The notes: a model not told the origin generated them from the letters alone. DNA of 64,000 bases from Pseudomonas purpurea (GCF_039908635.1 NZ_CP150918.1:4790001-4854000), one strand, 5' to 3'. Positions 18,457 to 29,122 are shown, numbered from the stretch's first letter. Program-made: numbers and translations.

Positions 18457-19095
18457 ATGCCCATCCGTGAGATCCGCCATCCGCTGATCCGACACAAACT
18501 TGGCCTTATGCGCCGCGCAGACATTAGCACGAAGAATTTCCGTGAGCTTGCTCAGGAAGTCGGGGCGCTACTGACCTACGAGGCCACCAAAGACCTGCCC
18601 CTTGAAACCTATGACATTGAAGGCTGGTGCGGCACCGTATCGGTTGAAAAAATCGCCGGCAAGAAAATCACCGTCGTACCGATCCTGCGCGCCGGAATCG
18701 GCATGCTCGAAGGTGTCCTGAGCCTGATCCCGGGCGCCAAGGTCAGCGCTGTCGGCGTGGCCCGCGACGAAGAAACCCTGAAGGCTCATACCTACCTGGA
18801 GAAACTGGTCCCGGAGATCGACGAACGCCTGGCCATGATCATCGACCCGATGCTCGCCACCGGCAGTTCCATGGTCGCCACCATCGACCTGCTGAAGAAG
18901 GCCGGTTGCAAGGACATCCGTGCGATGGTTCTGGTGGCCGCGCCTGAAGGTATCGCAGCAGTCGAGCAAGCTCACCCGGACGTGACCATCTACACCGCCT
19001 CCATCGATGAGAAGCTGAACGAACACGGCTACATCATTCCTGGCCTGGGCGATGCTGGCGACAAGATCTTCGGCACCAAGCAGAAGGACGCGTGA
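18457..19095 (+). CDS. upp: uracil phosphoribosyltransferase
   Basis: This 212-residue enzyme makes UMP from uracil and PRPP. The PRPP loop [19 protein letters not shown] lies near 130-148, and the uracil-binding C-terminal [13 protein letters not shown] is intact. Length and motifs are standard. CCGGAG lies seven or so bases before the ATG. It overlaps or abuts uraA, so uptake and salvage of uracil are one unit. Confidence 0.97.
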   Translation: MPIREIRHPLIRHKLGLMRRADISTKNFRELAQEVGALLTYEATKDLPLETYDIEGWCGTVSVEKIAGKKITVVPILRAGIGMLEGVLSLIPGAKVSAVGVARDEETLKAHTYLEKLVPEIDERLAMIIDPMLATGSSMVATIDLLKKAGCKDIRAMVLVAAPEGIAAVEQAHPDVTIYTASIDEKLNEHGYIIPGLGDAGDKIFGTKQKDA

Positions 19096-19097
19096 GC

Positions 19098-20372
19098 ATG
19101 CAGGATGAGTTCAACGACCCGCTCTGGCGCCAGATTCTTTCTGGCGCGCAGATGCTGTTCGTGGCGTTTGGCGCGTTGGTGTTGATGCCGCTGATTACCG
19201 GCCTCGACCCGAATGTCGCGCTGTTCACGGCGGGCCTCGGGACTCTGCTGTTCCAGGTGGTCACCGGACGGCAAGTGCCGGTGTTCCTGGCGTCGAGTTT
19301 TGCCTTCATCACCCCGATCATTCTCGCCAAGGGCCAGTTCGGCCTCGCGGCGACCATGGGCGGCGTGATGGCGGCCGGTTTCGTTTACACCTTTCTCGGC
19401 CTGGCCGTGAAGATCAAGGGCACCGGTTTCATCGACCGTCTGCTGCCACCCGTGGTGATTGGCCCGGTGATTATCTCCATCGGCCTGGCCATGGCGCCGA
19501 TTGCCGCGAACATGGCGATGGGCAAGGCCGGCGACGGTACCGAACTGATCCCTTACCAAACGGCGATGTTGATCTCCATGCCGGCGCTGCTGACCACGTT
19601 GATCGTGGCCGTGTTCGGCAAAGGCATCTTCCGCCTCGTGCCGATCATTTCGGGCGTGCTGGTCGGGTTTGGCATGGCGTTTTTCTTCGGCGTCGTCGAC
19701 ACCGCGAAAATCGCTGCCGCGCCCTGGTTTGCACTGCCGCACTTCACCGCACCGGAGTTCAACTGGCAGGCCATTCTGTTCATTGTCCCGGTGGCGCTGG
19801 CCCCGGCCATCGAGCACATTGGCGGCGTGATTGCCGTCGGCAGCGTGACCGGTCGTGATTACCTGAAAAAACCAGGCCTGCACCGCACGCTGTTTGGTGA
19901 CGGTATCGCTACCACCGCGGCCGGGCTGCTCGGCGGCCCACCCAACACCACCTACGCCGAAGTCACAGGCGCGGTGATGCTGACCAAAAACTACAACCCG
20001 AAAATCATGACCTGGGCGGCGATCTTCGCCATCAGCCTGGCGTTTATCGGCAAGTTCGGTGCGCTGCTGCAAAGCATCCCGGTGCCGGTGATGGGCGGGA
20101 TTCTGTGCCTGTTGTTCGGTTCGATTGCCGCGGTGGGCATGAACACCATGATCCGCCACAAGATCGACCTGAGCGAGGCGCGCAATCTGGTGATTGTATC
20201 GGTCACGTTGGTGTTCGGGATTGGCGGTGTACTGGTTGGCACCGGCACCGGCCCGGATGACTTTGGCCTCAAGGGCATCGCGTTGTGCGCCATTGTGGCG
20301 ATTGCGTTGAACCTGATCCTGCCGGGCAATGATGGCTGGAAGAAAAAACAGCCGGATGAGCCGTTGCTCTAA
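19098..20372 (+). CDS. uraA: uracil permease (NCS2/UraA family)
   Basis: This inner-membrane proton-uracil symporter of 424 residues has about 14 hydrophobic segments. The NCS2 motif region PAIEHIGGVIAVGSVTG contains the substrate-site glutamate, and a second conserved segment GLLGGPPNTTYAEVTGA follows. ATG 19098 (MQDEFNDPLW) is preferred, but a GTG at 19092 overlapping the upp stop is possible. It forms an operon with upp and is followed by a REPIN. Confidence 0.94.
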   Translation: MQDEFNDPLWRQILSGAQMLFVAFGALVLMPLITGLDPNVALFTAGLGTLLFQVVTGRQVPVFLASSFAFITPIILAKGQFGLAATMGGVMAAGFVYTFLGLAVKIKGTGFIDRLLPPVVIGPVIISIGLAMAPIAANMAMGKAGDGTELIPYQTAMLISMPALLTTLIVAVFGKGIFRLVPIISGVLVGFGMAFFFGVVDTAKIAAAPWFALPHFTAPEFNWQAILFIVPVALAPAIEHIGGVIAVGSVTGRDYLKKPGLHRTLFGDGIATTAAGLLGGPPNTTYAEVTGAVMLTKNYNPKIMTWAAIFAISLAFIGKFGALLQSIPVPVMGGILCLLFGSIAAVGMNTMIRHKIDLSEARNLVIVSVTLVFGIGGVLVGTGTGPDDFGLKGIALCAIVAIALNLILPGNDGWKKKQPDEPLL

Positions 20373-20389
20373 CGGCTTACACAGCCCCC

Positions 20390-20522
20390 TGTGGCGAGGG
20401 AGCTTGCTCCCGCTGGAGCGCGAAGCGTTCCTAAAACCGGACACCGCGTTGCATCACAAAGACCGCGACAACCGGATTGACGACTGCTTCGCAGCCGAGC
20501 GGGAGCAAGCCCCCTCGCCACA
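20390..20522. repeat. REPIN, copy 3
   Basis: TGTGGCGAGGGAGCTTGCTCCCGCTGG faces GAGCGGGAGCAAGCCCCCTCGCCACA across about 80 unique bases. It lies between the convergent uraA and hemH genes. Confidence 0.85.
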
Positions 20523-20533
20523 AGGCTGTTCAC

Positions 20534-21556
20534 CTACAACGCCAGCGGCGCCCTTTCGCACAACGTGCTCAACGCCTTCGCCCAGTCCGGGTTGTCATTG
20601 AGGCACGGCACCAGCACCAACTCCTCGCCTCCCGCCTCGCGGAACTGCTCCAGGCCGCGATCACCGATCTCCTCCAGGGTCTCGATGCAATCGGCGACAA
20701 ACGCCGGGCACATCACCAGGATCTTCTTCACGCCTTGCCGGGCCAACTCATCGAGGCGCGCTTCGGTGTAGGGCTCGATCCACTTGGCGCGGCCCAGTCG
20801 CGACTGGAACGACACCGACCACTTGCCCTCTGGCAACCCCAGGCGTCGCGCAAACGCGGCAGCGGTGCGCAAGCACTGGCCGCGATAACACGTCGCAATC
20901 ACTTCCGCCGGCGCTCCGGCACAGCAATCACCATGGCCTTCGAAGGTGTGGCCCGGGTTGAGCTTCTTCAGGTGCCGCTCCGGCAAACCGTGGAAGCTGA
21001 GCAGCAGGTGATCGTAATCCTGCTCCAGGTGAGGCCTGGCGCTGGCGACTAATGCATCAAGGTATTCCGGTTGATCGTAAAACGGCTGAAGAATCGAAAA
21101 CTGCACATCCAGTTGCTTCTCGCGCACCACCCGCTTCGCTTCTTCGATCACCGTGGTCACGGTACTGTCGGCGAACTGTGGATACAGCGGAGCAAGGGTG
21201 ATTTTCTTGATGCCCTGCCCAGCCATACGCGTGAGTACCGACTCGATCGACGGCTCGCCGTAGCGCATCGCCAACTCCACCGGCCCCTGGGTCCACCGGG
21301 CGCTCATGACCTGTTGCAAACGGCGGCTGAGGACCACCAGCGGCGAACCCTCGTCCCACCAGATGGACGCATAGGCATGAGCCGATTGCTCGGGGCGCTT
21401 GATCAAAATCAGCGAGACCAGCAAACGCCGCACCGGCCATGGCAGGTCGATGACGTAAGGGTCCATCAGAAATTGATTGAGGTAGCTGCGTACGTCCGCC
21501 ACCTTCGTGGAAGCCGGCGAACCCAGGTTGACCAGGAGCAACGCGTGATCGGTCAT
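20534..21556 (-). CDS. hemH: ferrochelatase
   Basis: This 340-residue enzyme inserts Fe2+ into protoporphyrin IX, the last step of haem synthesis. The active-site histidine region [15 protein letters not shown] is near 195-210, and CVAGAPAEV-like (CCAGAPAEV) and ECPAFVAD-like ([16 protein letters not shown]) segments are recognisable. Length is normal. It is the second gene of a leftward unit with the TIGR01777 gene, 14 bases apart. Confidence 0.95.
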   Translation of the reverse strand: MTDHALLLVNLGSPASTKVADVRSYLNQFLMDPYVIDLPWPVRRLLVSLILIKRPEQSAHAYASIWWDEGSPLVVLSRRLQQVMSARWTQGPVELAMRYGEPSIESVLTRMAGQGIKKITLAPLYPQFADSTVTTVIEEAKRVVREKQLDVQFSILQPFYDQPEYLDALVASARPHLEQDYDHLLLSFHGLPERHLKKLNPGHTFEGHGDCCAGAPAEVIATCYRGQCLRTAAAFARRLGLPEGKWSVSFQSRLGRAKWIEPYTEARLDELARQGVKKILVMCPAFVADCIETLEEIGDRGLEQFREAGGEELVLVPCLNDNPDWAKALSTLCERAPLAL

Positions 21557-21570
21557 GCAACGTCCTATTT

Positions 21571-22473
21571 CTAAAGGCGGCTGGACAGATCGTCCAACGC
21601 CGCGCGCAAATCAGTGAACTGGAAAGTGAAACCCGCCGCCAGCAACCGCGCCGGTGTCGCCCGCTGACCGCCCAACAGCAACTGCGATAACTCGCCAAGC
21701 CCCAGCCGCAACGCAAAGGCTGGCATCGGCATAATCGCCGGCCGGTGCAATACGCTGCCCAACGTCTTGGCAAACTCGCGATTACGCACCGGTTTCGGGG
21801 CGCAGGCATTATAAGGACCGCTGGTGTCATTGCGATGCAGGAGAAAATCTATCAGGGCAATTTGATCGTTGATATGAATCCACGGCATCCACTGCCGGCC
21901 ACTGCCGATCGGGCCGCCCAAGGCCAGCTTGAACGGCAGCAACAGCCGTGACAAAAAGCCCCCCTCGGCCGACAGCACCAAACCGGTGCGCACGTGCACC
22001 ACTCGGATGCCTAGCGCCTCGGCACGTTGCGCGGTTTCTTCCCAGGCAATGCACAACTGACTGGCGAAATCTTCGCTGACCGGCGAAGTGTCCTCGGTCA
22101 ACTCTCGTTCACCGCCGTCGCCATACCAGCCTACCGCCGACCCGGAAATCAGCACCGAAGGCTTTTGTGCGCGGCTTTCCAGCCACGCCAGCAAGGTTTC
22201 GGTGAGCCCGATTCGGCTGCTCCACAGCAACGCCTTGCGTTTGTGCGTCCAGTGACGATCGCCAATGGGCGCGCCAGCCAGGTTGATCACCGCATCGACC
22301 GGTTCCGCGCCGAGGTCTTCCAGGCGCGCGATCCCGCGCACTTGCGCGCCACACACGCGGGCCACGAGCCCTGGGCTGCGACTCCACACCGTCAACGTAT
22401 GACCGCGACTCAACCAGTGTCGGCAGAGCTGACGTCCTATCAATCCAGTACCGCCGGTCAGCAATATGTGCAT
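21571..22473 (-). CDS. TIGR01777 family epimerase/oxidoreductase (YfcH-like)
   Basis: This 300-residue extended SDR protein has the Rossmann loop [12 protein letters not shown] at about 4-15, [15 protein letters not shown] in the middle, and a C-terminal DUF1731-type region ([16 protein letters not shown] [18 protein letters not shown]). The substrate is unknown. It is the first gene of the unit with hemH. Its start faces the FAD oxidoreductase across 195 bases containing LitR/PplR-type boxes, so it might share light control. Confidence 0.88.
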   Translation of the reverse strand: MHILLTGGTGLIGRQLCRHWLSRGHTLTVWSRSPGLVARVCGAQVRGIARLEDLGAEPVDAVINLAGAPIGDRHWTHKRKALLWSSRIGLTETLLAWLESRAQKPSVLISGSAVGWYGDGGERELTEDTSPVSEDFASQLCIAWEETAQRAEALGIRVVHVRTGLVLSAEGGFLSRLLLPFKLALGGPIGSGRQWMPWIHINDQIALIDFLLHRNDTSGPYNACAPKPVRNREFAKTLGSVLHRPAIMPMPAFALRLGLGELSQLLLGGQRATPARLLAAGFTFQFTDLRAALDDLSSRL

Positions 22474-22593
22474 GACTTCTTCCTCGCGTGGCGTTTTCTG
22501 CCGATCACTAGTCTATTTTTATAAGCAGGGACATTCGGATCGGGCAAGCTCTGTGCTTAACACTAGGACAAGCTACCAGAACGATAACGCTAA

Positions 22594-23655
<1,062 letters not shown>

Positions 23656-23788
23656 AACACATCACCCCCGGTAAATTGCTGCTGTCGAAGCGCACGACAG
23701 CCCATCCGCAAAACCACGACGCCAGGTTAATGGGCTGGAAGTAATACCTGGGGGAGCGAGCTGGCTTGTGATGATCGCTCAAAAAACT

Positions 23789-23812
23789 TATACAATTAAT
23801 TTGACTTGTACA
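23789..23812. promoter_or_regulatory. PplR/LitR box 1 (TATACA-N12-TGTACA)
   Basis: This is an exact match to T(G/A)TACA-N12-TGTA(C/T)A. It covers the -35 element TTGACT of the promoter upstream of the DUF523-merR-phrB unit. Confidence 0.8.
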
Positions 23813-23838
23813 CCTTTAAATCTATTATCCATCCATGT

Positions 23839-23862
23839 TGTACAGGCAAAATCACCTGTACA
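23839..23862. promoter_or_regulatory. PplR/LitR box 2 (TGTACA-N12-TGTACA)
   Basis: This exact match to the same direct repeat lies 23 bases before the first start codon of the operon and about 11 bases after the -10. Confidence 0.8.
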
Positions 23863-23884
23863 GGGATAGATCAGAGGTGTCCCG

Positions 23885-24847
23885 ATGCCCAGCGATTCCA
23901 CCAGCAAACCCAAAATCGCCATCAGTGCCTGCCTGATGGGGGCCGAGGTCCGCTATAACGGTGGCCACAAGGAATCGCGCCTGTGCAGCCGCACCCTCAC
24001 TGACTATTTCGAATTCATTCCGGTCTGCCCGGAAGTCGCCATCGGCCTGGGTATTCCCCGCGAGCCGATCCGGCTGGTGGGTAACCCAAAAGATCCACTG
24101 GCGCTGGGCACGGTCCATCCCGACCTCAACGTGACCCAGCCCCTGGCCGACTACGGCCAGCAGATGGCTGGCGAGCTGGGGGATATCTGCGGCTACATCT
24201 TCATGCAAAAATCGCCGTCCTGCGGGCTGGACCGGGTCAAGGTCTACCACGCCAACGGCAGCCCGGTGGACGGTGGCGGACGCGGTATCTATGCCCAGGC
24301 GTTCTGCGCCCGGCACCCGGATTTACCGGTCGAAGAAGACGGCCGCCTCAACGACCCGGTACTTCGGGAAAACTTCCTGACCCGCGTGTTTGTCTACGCT
24401 GCCTGGCAACAGCTGTTGCAACAAGGCTTGAGTCGTCGCGCCCTGACCGACTTTCACTCGCGCTACAAATACCTGCTGATGGCCCACCATCCGCTGCAAT
24501 ACAAAACCCTGGGCAACCTGTTGGGCAACATGGGCAAGCGCGATCCCGAAGAACTCGGCCCACGCTATTTCAGCGAACTGATGGCCGCTCTGAAAAAGTG
24601 CGCCACCCGTCGCACCCACACCAACGTTCTGCAACACCTCAGTGGTTACTTCAAGCAAGCCATCAGCGCCGAAGATAAACAGGAGGTGCAGCACGTCATC
24701 GCCCAGTATCGCCACGGCATCGTGCCGCTGGTGGTGCCGTTGACGCTGCTCAAGCACCACTTGCGGCAACACCCCGATCCGTACGTGGCGCAACAGGTCT
24801 ATCTGCAACCGCACCCGGAAAATCTCAGCCTGCGAAATGCGATTTAA
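23885..24847 (+). CDS. DUF523 and DUF1722 domain protein (YbgA-like)
   Basis: This 320-residue protein fuses an N-terminal DUF523 (SACLMGAEVRYNGGHK, KSPSCGLDRVK; conserved cysteines) to a C-terminal DUF1722 (LLMAHHPLQYKTLGNLLGNM). The same fusion is commonly found beside photolyase genes, which suggests a role in light or UV response, but no biochemical activity is known to me. It is the first gene of the light operon, and the MerR gene begins at the base after its stop. Confidence 0.88.
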   Translation: MPSDSTSKPKIAISACLMGAEVRYNGGHKESRLCSRTLTDYFEFIPVCPEVAIGLGIPREPIRLVGNPKDPLALGTVHPDLNVTQPLADYGQQMAGELGDICGYIFMQKSPSCGLDRVKVYHANGSPVDGGGRGIYAQAFCARHPDLPVEEDGRLNDPVLRENFLTRVFVYAAWQQLLQQGLSRRALTDFHSRYKYLLMAHHPLQYKTLGNLLGNMGKRDPEELGPRYFSELMAALKKCATRRTHTNVLQHLSGYFKQAISAEDKQEVQHVIAQYRHGIVPLVVPLTLLKHHLRQHPDPYVAQQVYLQPHPENLSLRNAI

Positions 24848-25786
24848 ATGAACAACACACCTGACACGCCTGCCTGCGAAGACCAGGGCGCCGATCTCCA
24901 GAAAGCGCTCGATGATGGCTGGCTGCCGATCCGCGAGGTAGCCCGGCAGACCGGCGTCAACGCCGTGACCCTGCGCGCCTGGGAGCGCCGCTATGGCTTG
25001 ATCGTGCCCCATCGCACAGCCAAGGGGCATCGGCTGTTTTCCGCTGAACACGTGCAACGCATCCACAACATCCTCGTCTGGCTCAATCGCGGCGTGACCG
25101 TCAGCCAGGTCAAGCCATTGCTCGACACCTCTCCCCTGACCGAATCGGTGGGGAACGATTGGCAAGTGCTGCGCATCCGCCTGATACAGGCCATCAGCCA
25201 ATTGGCCGAGCGTCAGGTCGACGACACGTTCAACCAGGCCATGTCGCTGTATCCGCCACGCACCTTGTGCGCGCAACTGCTGATGCCCCTGCTGGCCGAA
25301 CTCCAGCAGCGCTGGCAAGGGCAATTCAGTGCGCAAATGGAGCGGGTGTTTTTCTACTCCTGGCTACGCAGCAAATTGGGCGCACGCATCTACCACAACA
25401 ACCGCCAGTTGCGTGGCGCGCCGTGGCTGCTGATCAACCAGTCCGACCTGGCACTCGAACCCCACCTGTGGCTGAGTGCCTGGCTGATCAGCAGCACCGA
25501 TTGCCCCGTGGAAGTTTTTGACTGGCCCCTGCCACTGGGTGAACTGGCACTGGCGGTCGAACACCTGCACGCTCGGGGGGTGCTGCTTTATTCGAGTAAA
25601 GCCATCAATCTCAACCCGCTGACGAAACTACTCAGCGGCGTCAGTTGCCCAACACTCATTGCCGGCCCCACGGTGTGTATCCACCATGCCGAGTTGTCCG
25701 CAAGCACATCAGAGATCGCCGGTTTGTTCCTGGCGCCCGACCCGTTGTCGGCGCATCAGGAGCTGATAGAGCGTGGACTTATTTAA
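24848..25786 (+). CDS. MerR family light-response regulator (class II LitR / PplR type)
   Basis: This 312-residue regulator has an N-terminal MerR helix-turn-helix at about 28-95 (IREVARQTGVNAVTLRAWERRYG) and a long C-terminal domain of the B12-binding-like LitR/CarH fold. I do not see the DxHxxG cobalamin motif, which fits class II LitR proteins that depend on a separate LOV photoreceptor rather than B12. The neighbouring T(G/A)TACA-N12-TGTACA boxes match the reported PplR1 site, so autoregulation and control of phrB are likely. TAA of the previous gene directly precedes its ATG. Confidence 0.86.
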   Translation: MNNTPDTPACEDQGADLQKALDDGWLPIREVARQTGVNAVTLRAWERRYGLIVPHRTAKGHRLFSAEHVQRIHNILVWLNRGVTVSQVKPLLDTSPLTESVGNDWQVLRIRLIQAISQLAERQVDDTFNQAMSLYPPRTLCAQLLMPLLAELQQRWQGQFSAQMERVFFYSWLRSKLGARIYHNNRQLRGAPWLLINQSDLALEPHLWLSAWLISSTDCPVEVFDWPLPLGELALAVEHLHARGVLLYSSKAINLNPLTKLLSGVSCPTLIAGPTVCIHHAELSASTSEIAGLFLAPDPLSAHQELIERGLI

Positions 25787-25805
25787 TGGTTGACCGGACA
25801 TCGCC

Positions 25806-27251
25806 ATGCAATTGATCTGGCTGCGCAGCGACCTGCGCCTACATGACAACACCGCCCTCGCGGCCGCCGCAGCACGCGGCCCGAGCGTCACCGTGTACCT
25901 GATAAGCCCGGAGCAATGGCTGGCCCATGACGATGCCGCGTGCAAAGTGGATTTCTGGCTGCGCAACCTGAGCCTGCTGAGCCAGGCCCTGAACCACCTG
26001 AACATTCCCCTGTTGATCCGCCGTGCGCCGCACTGGGATGACGCACCCGGCGTGCTGGCTCGGCTCTGTCGGGAGTTAAAGGCCCAGGCACTGCACGTCA
26101 ACGAGGAATACGGCATTCACGAGTCCCGCCGGGACCTGGCGGTGGCTCGCGCCGTCGAAGCGCAGGGCTGCACCTTCCACAGTTACCTGGATCAGTTGCT
26201 GTTCAAACCCGGCTCGGTACTGACCAAAACCGGCACCTGTTTCCAGGTCTTCAGTCAGTTCCGCAAAGTCTGTTATTCCCGCTTGCACGGATCGTTACCG
26301 AACCTGATTGCCGCGCCCAACGCTCAAGCCGCGACCGGCATCAACCCTGATCCCGTGCCGTCACAGGTCGAAGGTTTTGCCACGCCCGACGAACCTGTGC
26401 GCCAGCTCTGGCCGGCCGGTGAGGCCGAGGCCCGGCGACGCCTCGAGACTTTCGCCGATCAACAGATCGACTACTACCAAAGCGAACGCGACTTTCCAGC
26501 CAGGCCCGGCACCAGCCAGTTGTCGGCGTATCTGGCTGCCGGGGTCATCTCCCCGCGCCAGTGCCTGCACGCCGCGCTGCAAACCAATCAGGGCGAATTC
26601 GACAGCGGCAACGTCGGCGCCGTCACCTGGATCAATGAGCTGCTGTGGCGCGAATTCTACAAACACATTCTGGTGGGCTACCCCCGCGTCTCCCGGCATC
26701 GCGCCTTTCGCCCGGAAACCGAAGCCCTGGCCTGGCGCGATGCGCCCGAAGAGTTGGCAGCCTGGAAAGAGGCACGCACCGGCCTGCCGATTATCGACGC
26801 GGCGATGCGCCAACTGCTGGAAACCGGCTGGATGCACAACCGGCTGCGGATGGTGGTGGCGATGTTTTTGACCAAGAACCTGTTGATCGACTGGCGCGAA
26901 GGCGAGCGCTTTTTCATGCAGCACCTGATCGACGGCGACCTGGCGGCGAACAACGGCGGCTGGCAATGGAGCTCGTCCACCGGGACGGATTCGGCACCTT
27001 ACTTCCGGATCTTCAACCCCTTGAGCCAGTCGGCTAAATTCGATGCCGACGGGCTGTTCATCAAACACTGGATGCCGGAACTGGCGGGACTGAACAAAAA
27101 AGATATCCACAACCCGGCGGCCATGGGCGGGTTGTTTGGCGTGGCCAATTACCCGCTGCCGATAGTCAACCTGAGCACCTCACGCGAACGCGCACTGGCG
27201 GCGTTCAAAAACCTGCCTTCACGCCTGGATGCCGGAGGTGTGTATGAGTGA
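25806..27251 (+). CDS. phrB: deoxyribodipyrimidine photo-lyase
   Basis: This 481-residue class I CPD photolyase repairs UV-induced cyclobutane pyrimidine dimers with blue light and FAD. The N-terminal antenna domain begins WLRSDLRLHDNTAL. The FAD-binding region includes GTSQLSAYLAAGVIS near 232-246 and NGGWQWSSSTGTDSAP near 382-397, containing the tryptophans of the electron path. WMHNRLRMVVAMFLTKNLL is also typical. It follows the regulator by 19 bases in the light operon. Confidence 0.95.
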   Translation: MQLIWLRSDLRLHDNTALAAAAARGPSVTVYLISPEQWLAHDDAACKVDFWLRNLSLLSQALNHLNIPLLIRRAPHWDDAPGVLARLCRELKAQALHVNEEYGIHESRRDLAVARAVEAQGCTFHSYLDQLLFKPGSVLTKTGTCFQVFSQFRKVCYSRLHGSLPNLIAAPNAQAATGINPDPVPSQVEGFATPDEPVRQLWPAGEAEARRRLETFADQQIDYYQSERDFPARPGTSQLSAYLAAGVISPRQCLHAALQTNQGEFDSGNVGAVTWINELLWREFYKHILVGYPRVSRHRAFRPETEALAWRDAPEELAAWKEARTGLPIIDAAMRQLLETGWMHNRLRMVVAMFLTKNLLIDWREGERFFMQHLIDGDLAANNGGWQWSSSTGTDSAPYFRIFNPLSQSAKFDADGLFIKHWMPELAGLNKKDIHNPAAMGGLFGVANYPLPIVNLSTSRERALAAFKNLPSRLDAGGVYE

Positions 27252-27315
27252 GTTTCTGCAGCGTTTAACCGTATTGGGCCGGGCCATTGCCTGGCTGAAA
27301 AGGAGACGGGGATGA
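27244..27315 (+). pseudogene. remnant of a SnoaL/NTF2-like gene (23 codons)
   Basis: An ATG overlapping the end of phrB opens MSEFLQRL, then reads TVLGRAIAWLKRRRG and stops at 27315, where the next start overlaps. In related Pseudomonas light operons I recall an NTF2/SnoaL-like gene of about 140 codons here, starting MS-FL-RF and ending in GRAIAWLKRR. This looks like the two ends joined after an internal in-frame deletion. It could instead be a coupling peptide for the SDR gene. Confidence 0.55.
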
Positions 27316-28094
27316 ACCTCACCACGCCACGACGATACTGGTTGACGGGAGCCAGCAGCGGCCTTGGCGCCGCGCTGGCCGAGGAACTGCTGAAATCCGG
27401 CGTGCACCTGGCGGTCAGTGCCCGCACGGTCGCACCGCTGAAAGCCTTGGCCCATCGCTATCCGGGACAAGTGCTGGTGGTGCCGGGCGACCTGACCAAC
27501 AGTCAGACCGTGCGCGAAATCGGCGAACAGATCCAGCACGACTGGGGCTCGCTGGACACCGTAATCCTCAACGCCGGCACCTGTGAGTATGTCGACGCCA
27601 AGCAGTTGGACGCCTCGATCATCGAACACGTGGTGCGCACCAACCTGCTCGCCAGCAGCTATTGCATCGAAGCTGCCCTGCCCTTGCTGCGCGCAGGTCT
27701 GGCACCGCACCTGGTGGGCATCGCCAGTTCAGTGACGTACTTGCCGCTGCCACGGTCCGAAGCCTACGGCGCCTCGAAGGCCGGCCTGCGCTACCTGTTC
27801 GAATCGCTGCGCATTGACCTGGCGCCCGAAGGCATTGAAGTCAGCGTGGTCAGCCCAGGTTTTGTGGACACCCCGCTGACCATCGGGAACGACTTCCCCA
27901 TGCCGCTGAAGTGGCCGGTCGACAAGGCTGCGCGGCACATCCTCGAAAAACTCAAACAACGCCCTCCGGAAATTGCCTTCCCGGCCCTGTTCATGGCCAC
28001 GCTCTGGCCACTGTCGAAAATACCCAACCGGATCAAACTGGCGATCGGCAAACGGATGGTCCGCAGTTCACCGCCGATCAAGGATCAGCCGTGA
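27312..28094 (+). CDS. SDR family oxidoreductase
   Basis: This 260-residue short-chain dehydrogenase has the NAD(P) loop GASSGLG at 13-19, the NAG-type motif LNAGTCEY near 90, a catalytic Ser in GIASSVTYLP and the YxxxK pair in YGASK near 152-156. The substrate is unknown; by operon position it belongs to the light-induced lipid-modification set in related species. AGGAGACGGGG precedes the ATG. Confidence 0.88.
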   Translation: MNLTTPRRYWLTGASSGLGAALAEELLKSGVHLAVSARTVAPLKALAHRYPGQVLVVPGDLTNSQTVREIGEQIQHDWGSLDTVILNAGTCEYVDAKQLDASIIEHVVRTNLLASSYCIEAALPLLRAGLAPHLVGIASSVTYLPLPRSEAYGASKAGLRYLFESLRIDLAPEGIEVSVVSPGFVDTPLTIGNDFPMPLKWPVDKAARHILEKLKQRPPEIAFPALFMATLWPLSKIPNRIKLAIGKRMVRSSPPIKDQP

Positions 28095-28143
28095 ACATCG
28101 CGATCATCGGCAGTGGTATCTCGGGAAGGACCAGCGCTTACCT
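28091..28143 (+). pseudogene. truncated start of an FAD-dependent oxidoreductase
   Basis: A GTG overlapping the SDR stop begins VNIAIIGSGISG-TSAYL, the opening Rossmann motif of the flavoprotein that normally follows the SDR gene in this cluster. After about 18 codons the similarity ends and the frame runs into the YkgJ leader, closing near 28255. One conserved Leu is Arg here (ISGRTSAY). The downstream DUF1365, cyclopropane-type fatty acid synthase and further genes of the usual operon are absent. Confidence 0.7.
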
Positions 28144-28223
28144 GCCGAGCAATGCACTGCCATCGACCAAGCGTCCGTCAGGCCTTTCACACAGCAACGG
28201 CTCACTGCCTTACACTGCGCGCC

Positions 28224-28529
28224 ATGAACACCATCCCCCTCACCACTATCGCTGAACCGGCGGTCACTTGTTCGACCTGCGCGGCGTGCTGCTGCCAGCT
28301 CGAAGTGATGCTGATCACCAACACCGGCGTCCCCGAACGCTACATCGACACCGACGACTGGGGCGGGGAAGTCATGCTGCGCCTGGACGACGGCTGGTGC
28401 GCCGCGCTGGATCGCAACAGCATGATGTGCACCATCTACGAAAAGCGTCCGCTGATCTGCCGCGAGTTTGAAATGGGCGCGCCTGAGTGCATCGACGAGC
28501 GCCAGGGAATTACGACGGCGTACCGCTGA
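28224..28529 (+). CDS. YkgJ family cysteine cluster protein
   Basis: This 101-residue protein has the cysteine pattern of the YkgJ/UPF0153 family: CSTCAACCCQ at about 16-25, WCAALD, CTIYEKRPLICREFEMGAPEC. The cysteines are thought to bind zinc or an iron-sulfur centre. Function is unknown. The ATG at 28224 is chosen because upstream sequence is the oxidoreductase remnant. Confidence 0.85.
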   Translation: MNTIPLTTIAEPAVTCSTCAACCCQLEVMLITNTGVPERYIDTDDWGGEVMLRLDDGWCAALDRNSMMCTIYEKRPLICREFEMGAPECIDERQGITTAYR

Positions 28530-28549
28530 TCCTGATTGACGCGGTCCAA

Positions 28550-28579
28550 TGTGGCGAGGGCGCTTGCTCCCCCTCCACA
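28550..28579. repeat. single decayed REP element
   Basis: TGTGGCGAGGGCGCTTGCTCCCCCTCCACA is one REP half of the REPIN family, unpaired and with mismatches, between the convergent YkgJ and pagL-like genes. Confidence 0.65.
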
Positions 28580-28603
28580 ATTACCCGCCACCGCTCAGAA
28601 CCG

Positions 28604-29122
28604 TTACAGCGGCATCGTGTAATGCAGTGAGTAACTCTCTACCCCATCATTCGGGCTGCTGATCCCGGCGTTTGAATAGTGCGTCGCCCGAATCCCCACT
28701 TCGTGCCCACCGGCAAAGCGCAGGCCGAAACCGACACGGTCTTCGAACTGAAAGGCCGAGCCCAGCCTGTTGTCTTCGACTTCGGTGTGGGCGAACACCG
28801 CAACGCCGATCCCCGCCTCCAGATACGGGTTGACGGTTTGCCCGGCAAACTCGTAAACCAGCACCGGAGAGAAGGACAGGCTGTGATTGCTGGCGCTCTT
28901 GTCGCCATCCCAAAAGGTGTAGGCACCGCTCCAATATCCTGTCAGGCGACCGACATCGCTCTGCAGCCAACTCTGGTCCCAATCAAACTGCACCCCCAAG
29001 CGGTAAGACTGGGTCGAGTCACTGGTCTGGCCGACCGCAAATTCGACACCGGCGGCCTGCGCCGACAAACTTTGCCCCGATAGTGCGGCCGCAATCACGG
29101 CCAGGCAGAACAGTCGCTTCAT
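28604..29122 (-). CDS. pagL: acyloxyacyl hydrolase, lipid A 3-O-deacylase
   Basis: This 172-residue outer-membrane beta-barrel enzyme removes the 3-linked acyl chain of lipid A. A signal peptide ends near LSAQAAG. The active-site triad reads H-x-S in THYSNAG and the Glu fourteen residues after the His (DGVE), the spacing known for P. aeruginosa PagL. The barrel ends HYTMPL. The ATG at 29122 follows AAGGA by eight bases. It lies 94 bases downstream of murI in the same direction. Confidence 0.9.
   Translation of the reverse strand: MKRLFCLAVIAAALSGQSLSAQAAGVEFAVGQTSDSTQSYRLGVQFDWDQSWLQSDVGRLTGYWSGAYTFWDGDKSASNHSLSFSPVLVYEFAGQTVNPYLEAGIGVAVFAHTEVEDNRLGSAFQFEDRVGFGLRFAGGHEVGIRATHYSNAGISSPNDGVESYSLHYTMPL

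Larger units (their letters stand above)
23656..23884 (+). promoter_or_regulatory. promoter region of the light-response operon
   Basis: A sigma70-like promoter TTGACT (23801-23806), 16 bases, TATTAT (23823-23828) is flanked by two PplR-type boxes. Box 1 overlaps the -35 and the first part of the spacer; box 2 lies just downstream of the expected start site. A repressor at these sites would block transcription, as expected for a dark-repressed operon. Confidence 0.7.
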
